Below are positions 59,841 through 64,000 of a stretch of 64,000 bases of DNA, in pieces. The number at the start of each line of letters is the position of its first letter. The first letter of the stretch is position 1. The stretch covers positions 620,001 through 684,000 of the forward strand of contig NZ_VUMG01000002.1 of NCBI RefSeq assembly GCF_009696315.1. Direction: 5' to 3'. The notes under the pieces were generated by a model. That model saw only the letters and a program-made list of their open reading frames with translations. It made no database searches and was not told the DNA's origin. The DNA is from Cutibacterium porci (GTDB taxonomy: Bacteria; Actinomycetota; Actinomycetes; Propionibacteriales; Propionibacteriaceae). The position numbers were made by a program, and so were the translations under genes.

Positions 59841-61426
59841 CGCGCCTGATCCTCCTCGTTCCGCCGCACCACGGCTTTCCATTCAGCCCGGATAACCTCA
59901 CGATCGTCGAAAGGCAGCACCTCACTACCGATGTGCTGCCCGGTCTCATGCCCCTTGCCGAGGACGCAGACCACATCGCCAACCTTCGCCATCCGGAGGG
60001 CTTCATTGATTGCTTCGCGGCGGCGTCCCCCGTCGACCACAATGACGTCGTCGCCAGCGGCATCGTGGGCGCCTTCCAACACAGCTGCGCGAATCACCGC
60101 CGGATCTTCAGTACGCGGGTTGTCGTCAGTAACGATGACAATGTCGGCGCGCTCTGCGGCAACCTGACCCATGGGACCACGCTTGGCCACATCGCGATCT
60201 CCACCAGCACCGAGCACAGCGAGAAGACGGCCACCATCGACTGACGTGCGAGCAGCATCAAGGGCTGATGCAATCGCCTGCGGGGTATGCGCAAAATCCA
60301 CCAGGGCCGTTGGCGCCTCAGCCCCAAGGTCGACCCGCTCCATGCGGCCAGGAACCTGAGCGGACGCCAGGCCATCTGCCACATCGTCAAACGTAAGCCC
60401 AGCAGCCTCGAGCATCGCCAAAGCCATGGCGGCATTGCGAACGTTGAACTCCCCTGGCAGGGACAACTCAAGGGTGCGCTTGCCCGACGGAGTATTGACG
60501 TCGAAAACCGCCCCAGCGGCCGCCGCATGCCACGACGTCACCTGGTAGTCAGAAGCATGGTGGATGGAGGTCGTCACAACGGTAACTCCGCTGGCCTGCA
60601 TCCGCTCAACTAGTTGACGACCACGCGAGTCATCGACATTGATGACACCAACGCGGGCCAACTCGGGAGTGAATAACCGAGCCTTGGCCTCAAAGTACTC
60701 ATCAAGAGTCTTATGGAAATCCAGATGGTCACGACCGAGGTTGGTAAACGCCACTACATCAAAACAGGTTCCGTCTACCCGCTGTAAAGCCAGCGCGTGC
60801 GACGACACCTCCATAACAACGTCGGAAGCCCCTCGCTCAGCCATCGCCGCGAATAAGCCTTGCAGGTCTGGGGACTCTGGTGTCGTGACAGTTGTGCGAG
60901 CACTGGGCAATTCATCACCGTCGAGCCGGAATCCAATCGTGCCAATCGTCCCGACATGACGACCAGCCGCTCGTAACCCGGCCTCCACGAGAAAGGCCGT
61001 GGTGGTCTTGCCGTTTGTTCCGGTGATACCAAACATTGTCATCGCATCAGAGGGATGCCCAAAGATCATGGCAGCCGCAACAGCCATGGCAGCACGCGGA
61101 TCATCCGCGACGATGACTGGTACTCCCGCACCTGCGGCCAAGGTGGCGCCCTCAACGTCAGTCAGCAGCGCTACCGCACCTGACTTGGCAGCAGACGCAG
61201 CAAACGTCGCACCGTGAGCGTGCAGCCCGTGCAGGCCGACATAGAGATCGCCTGGATGGACCTGCCGAGAATCCAAGGTGATGCCGGTAATCGTCGGTCC
61301 GTGAGCATCAGCTCGACAATCATCGAGACAGGCCACCAGATCAGCCCACGCGACAGGGTCTACCTGGGATGGGCGGAGGGCGGCACCAGCCGGTGGAATA
61401 GGGGTGGCAGTAGGTTCAGGGCTCAC
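59837..61426 (-). CDS. murE: UDP-MurNAc-Ala-Glu--2,6-diaminopimelate ligase
   Basis: Adds the third stem residue. 529 residues: ITLDSRQVHPGDLYVGL, ATP loop [13 protein letters not shown] (136-141), DHLDFHKTLDEYFEAK, and the amino-acid-selecting motif in DDNPRTEDP. DNPR is the diaminopimelate type rather than the Lys type; the DAP isomer cannot be read from sequence. Overlaps ftsI by 4 bases. Confidence 0.97.
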   Translation of the reverse strand: MSPEPTATPIPPAGAALRPSQVDPVAWADLVACLDDCRADAHGPTITGITLDSRQVHPGDLYVGLHGLHAHGATFAASAAKSGAVALLTDVEGATLAAGAGVPVIVADDPRAAMAVAAAMIFGHPSDAMTMFGITGTNGKTTTAFLVEAGLRAAGRHVGTIGTIGFRLDGDELPSARTTVTTPESPDLQGLFAAMAERGASDVVMEVSSHALALQRVDGTCFDVVAFTNLGRDHLDFHKTLDEYFEAKARLFTPELARVGVINVDDSRGRQLVERMQASGVTVVTTSIHHASDYQVTSWHAAAAGAVFDVNTPSGKRTLELSLPGEFNVRNAAMALAMLEAAGLTFDDVADGLASAQVPGRMERVDLGAEAPTALVDFAHTPQAIASALDAARTSVDGGRLLAVLGAGGDRDVAKRGPMGQVAAERADIVIVTDDNPRTEDPAVIRAAVLEGAHDAAGDDVIVVDGGRRREAINEALRMAKVGDVVCVLGKGHETGQHIGSEVLPFDDREVIRAEWKAVVRRNEEDQAR

Positions 61427-63336
61427 GGCTGGTACTCCAAAGGTTCCTTGCGCGCTTTGTCGGTGGACGGTTGCACACCGTATCGCGGTAACGCGACGGA
61501 CATGAGTTGCCGCGCCGCTGGCTGTGCCACCTCTGCGCCAGTATGTCCATTGCTAGGCTGATTGATGACAACGTAGGTGAGGATACGCGGTTTCTCGATC
61601 GGAGCGACGGCAACAAACGACGATATGTACCCGCGGTAGCAACCGCACGCAGGATCAATCCGTTGGGCAGTGCCTGTCTTGCCACCCATTCGATAATCCG
61701 GGATGGGTCGGTCCTTGACCGTAGACACCACATTTTCCATCATGTCTCGAACCTGTTCAGAGGCTTGTTGTGAAATGACTCTACGGGTCGTCGTTCCTGG
61801 TATCTCGACAGACTCACCGTGACCGTCAGTGGCCGACTTAATAATCGTCGGAGAGTGGTAGACCCCACCATTGACAATTCCAGCAACGGCAGCAGCTTCC
61901 TGAAGAGCCGTCACTGATAATCCTTGACCGAACGCAATTTGATCTCGCGTGTAGTCGGGCATCTTGGCAGTAGGGATTTGCCCACTGGCCTCACCGGGCA
62001 ATCCGATCCTGGTTGGAGCTCCTAATCCGAATGCCTTGAGATAGGACACCATCGTCGACTTGTCCATCTTTCGAGCAAGCAATGCCGTCCCGATATTTGA
62101 CGAATGCACCAGCACGCCGCGAGTAGTAAGGTGCTCGGTGCCGTGGGGCTCGGCGTCGGTAATCTTGCCGCCACCAGATGACAAGGCAGATGGGACGACG
62201 ACATGGCTATCGGGGGAAATGATTCCTCGATCGACTAACGCGGCCATCGTCAGGACTTTTTGCACCGATCCCGGTTCATACGCATCCTGGATGGCACGAT
62301 TGCGGGTCTGATTCTCCTTGGCTTTTCCAGGACTATTAGAGTCAAAAGTGGGCATTGACGCCATCGCCAAAACTTCACCATTAGTGACGTCCATCGTGAT
62401 GACTTCGCCGCTCTTCGCTTTCGCGTTCTTAAGAGCCGCATCGAGCGCCGACTGCGCCATGAGTTGAAGTTGGGAATCAATGGTAAGGGTGTAGCTCGTC
62501 CCGTCGACTGCAGGAACGAGGGTATTAGCACCCAAGGGAATACGTCCCCAGGTCGAGGCCTCGTACGATTCCTTACCCGGTATACCAGAAAGCTGCTTAT
62601 TATGGGAGTATTCAAAACCACCCGCTCCCTTGCCTTCAGCATTTACGAAGCCGACGACGTTGGAAGCGACAGACCCTGACGGATAGTTACGAATGGGATC
62701 ATTCGAGCTGAATACCCCGTACCATCCACCCTTCTTCATATCTTCTTTGATGAGGTCGAAGGTGTAGCTATCGACGTGGTGTCGCACTACCGAGTAGCGA
62801 CTTAGGTTCCCCTTAGCATCCGTGGCCGTGACGGCCTTGCGGTAGTCCTCGGGCTTTCCGCCTAGCCGCAGGGCGAAGATCTTTGCGACAGCCTTCGGTG
62901 CGGCGGCGGCCTTCTCCCGTTGCTCGGCAGTCATCGTCACCCGTTCGTCAACACCGTTGCGGGAGATCATCCGAGGATCCACAAAGACTAAAACCGCAGG
63001 CCGCGTTTGCGCCAGCACAATGCCATTGCGATCGCTGAGTTGACCTCGGTTGGGCTGCAGATCGTAGGTGTATTTCATTCTCGCCGCCGCGGACGCCGCG
63101 TAGGCGGGTGCCTTGATGGCTTGCAGTTGCAGAGCACGACTGGCCAAGCCCACAGCTAGCACGAGGAATCCCGCTAAGAAGATCGTCAAGCGGCTGCGCT
63201 GGGACCCCAGTCCGAGAGACGAATTGCGACGAGTCTGTCGACCGCGAGAGCCAGATCGCGCTCCTTTGGGGGCACGGCTGGATACGGGCGGCCTAGCGGA
63301 ACCAGGCCGAGATTGGGGGCGCCGAGAGTCGCTCAC
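61423..63336 (-). CDS. ftsI: Septal penicillin-binding protein (FtsI/PBP2-type transpeptidase)
   Basis: Class B PBP that cross-links septal peptidoglycan with FtsW. 637 residues: a basic Ser/Arg-rich cytoplasmic tail (1-48), a membrane segment (LTIFLAGFLVLAVGLASRAL, about 50-69), a dimerisation/pedestal domain, and the transpeptidase with nucleophile Ser357 (SVQK), SSN (412-414) and KTG (553-555). No PASTA domain. Overlaps ftsL by 4 bases. Confidence 0.96.
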   Translation of the reverse strand: MSDSRRPQSRPGSARPPVSSRAPKGARSGSRGRQTRRNSSLGLGSQRSRLTIFLAGFLVLAVGLASRALQLQAIKAPAYAASAAARMKYTYDLQPNRGQLSDRNGIVLAQTRPAVLVFVDPRMISRNGVDERVTMTAEQREKAAAAPKAVAKIFALRLGGKPEDYRKAVTATDAKGNLSRYSVVRHHVDSYTFDLIKEDMKKGGWYGVFSSNDPIRNYPSGSVASNVVGFVNAEGKGAGGFEYSHNKQLSGIPGKESYEASTWGRIPLGANTLVPAVDGTSYTLTIDSQLQLMAQSALDAALKNAKAKSGEVITMDVTNGEVLAMASMPTFDSNSPGKAKENQTRNRAIQDAYEPGSVQKVLTMAALVDRGIISPDSHVVVPSALSSGGGKITDAEPHGTEHLTTRGVLVHSSNIGTALLARKMDKSTMVSYLKAFGLGAPTRIGLPGEASGQIPTAKMPDYTRDQIAFGQGLSVTALQEAAAVAGIVNGGVYHSPTIIKSATDGHGESVEIPGTTTRRVISQQASEQVRDMMENVVSTVKDRPIPDYRMGGKTGTAQRIDPACGCYRGYISSFVAVAPIEKPRILTYVVINQPSNGHTGAEVAQPAARQLMSVALPRYGVQPSTDKARKEPLEYQP

Positions 63337-63791
63337 CGTTGACCCACCTCAGGCTTAGCCGTCCCTCCAATGACTCCTGGCACCTCCTTGCCATCGACCC
63401 TGGTCTGTGTTCCGATGACGTTGCCAGTGCGCAGGTCAATATAAGACCCATAAGGATTAGGCCTCATGCCGAGTTTCTTGGCCTCGTGCTGAAGGTTCTG
63501 CGGGCCATGCAGGTGATCGACCTGTGTCGTCAACACAGCCTGCTGATGGCGCAACACGTTCAGATCGCGCGTCTCCTGAGCGATTTGCATGGACTGCGCC
63601 TGAATAGTCGTATTAAGAACTAACAGTCCAGCTAATCCGGCAGCCAGCATGGCGACGACGAGAATAGCGAAGCCAAGTCGGCCCATTCGTCGTTGACCGA
63701 TCGGCAGTGCGCGCAGAGTTGGACGCGTCGAGGTAGGACGCGAGGTAGCCGCTTTGGCCTGCTGTGGACGCGGTGCTGGTTCGGCGCTCAT
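63333..63791 (-). CDS. ftsL: Cell division protein FtsL
   Basis: A 152-residue bitopic protein: a Pro/Thr/Arg-rich cytoplasmic tail, a membrane segment (LGFAILVVAMLAAGLAGLLVL, about 39-59), a coiled coil (MQIAQETRDLNVLRHQQAVLTTQVDHL) and the short motif LGMRPNPYGSYIDL. Position between rsmH and ftsI supports the call. ATGA overlap with the rsmH stop. Confidence 0.9.
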   Translation of the reverse strand: MSAEPAPRPQQAKAATSRPTSTRPTLRALPIGQRRMGRLGFAILVVAMLAAGLAGLLVLNTTIQAQSMQIAQETRDLNVLRHQQAVLTTQVDHLHGPQNLQHEAKKLGMRPNPYGSYIDLRTGNVIGTQTRVDGKEVPGVIGGTAKPEVGQR

Positions 63792-64000
63792 CGGCTCTCC
63801 TTGCTCGCATATTGACGGTTACCAGATCGGGGTCGAACCCTCTCAATGACCCGCAACCGTGCCGAGGCGGATCGTGGATTAGTGGACACTTCGTCGGCAT
63901 CAGGACGCTCAGCTCCCCGAGTAATCGGGCTGAATTGGGCAGCCATCGATTCAGGGACCATCGGTAACCCGGCTGGGGCAGTGTCGGCGCATGCCTGCCG
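63788..64000 (-). CDS. rsmH: 16S rRNA (cytosine-1402-N4)-methyltransferase RsmH, C-terminal part
   Basis: Only the last 70 codons are in the window; the 5' part is cut by the right edge. The end reads LPMVPESMAAQF, SPITRGAERPDADEVSTNPR, then SASARLRVIERVRP, the RsmH C-terminal pattern (TRGAE....E...NPRa.sArLR..E). It methylates N4 of C1402 in 16S rRNA. Position before ftsL is canonical for the dcw cluster. SD of ftsL (AAGGAG) lies in its last codons. Confidence 0.92.
   Translation of the reverse strand, partial: RQACADTAPAGLPMVPESMAAQFSPITRGAERPDADEVSTNPRSASARLRVIERVRPRSGNRQYASKESR

Overview
The window is chromosomal DNA from a high-GC Gram-positive actinobacterium, most likely Cutibacterium (C. 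acnes or a close relative). That assignment rests on gene content (RbpA, WhiA, DivIVA/Wag31, a mycothiol-dependent isomerase-like protein, a class F sortase, SepF and no FtsA), GC near 60% by eye, and recall of this gene order. It was not checked against a database. Both edges cut genes: rne at the left, rsmH at the right.

Layout, left to right. 1-13.9 kb, minus strand: the 5' part of RNase E with a leader, two radical-SAM-associated genes, ndk-DUF4233-folC-rbpA, secG, the glycolytic run gap-pgk-tpiA, and whiA-yvcK-rapZ. 14-26.5 kb holds all three excision-repair genes (uvrC, uvrA, uvrB) with pirin, a histidine phosphatase, a Rieske lipoprotein, an MDMPI-like protein, an MBL hydrolase and terC. 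The terC leader carries a probable yybP-ykoY manganese riboswitch. 26.5-28.6 kb is a decayed bacteriocin locus: a lactococcin-972-like C-terminus without signal peptide, a hairpin, a frameshifted membrane protein and an ABC ATPase without its Walker A. 28.6-41.5 kb: coaE, rpsA, a class F sortase, a large FAD/Fe-S oxidoreductase whose start lies inside a long inverted repeat, an alpha/beta hydrolase plus Baeyer-Villiger-type monooxygenase operon, polA, a thioesterase and an ANTAR response regulator. 41.6-43.2 kb: tRNA-Leu(CAA) and a fluoride operon (riboswitch, universal stress protein, two crcB genes). 43.3-48.5 kb: pyk, rluD, lspA, a DksA-like gene, divIVA and yggT. 48.5-64 kb is the division/cell-wall (dcw) cluster on the minus strand; in transcription order rsmH, ftsL, ftsI, murE, murF, mraY, murD, ftsW, murG, murC, ftsQ, ftsZ, pgeF, sepF, mostly with 1-20 nt overlaps.

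Most of the window is conserved housekeeping. The notable parts are the bacteriocin remnant, the two metal/halide riboswitches, the start codon inside an inverted repeat, and the hydrolase-monooxygenase operon with its upstream palindrome. Start codons were moved from the longest reading frame wherever a Shine-Dalgarno (SD) site or the family N-terminus favoured an internal start; these choices are stated per gene.
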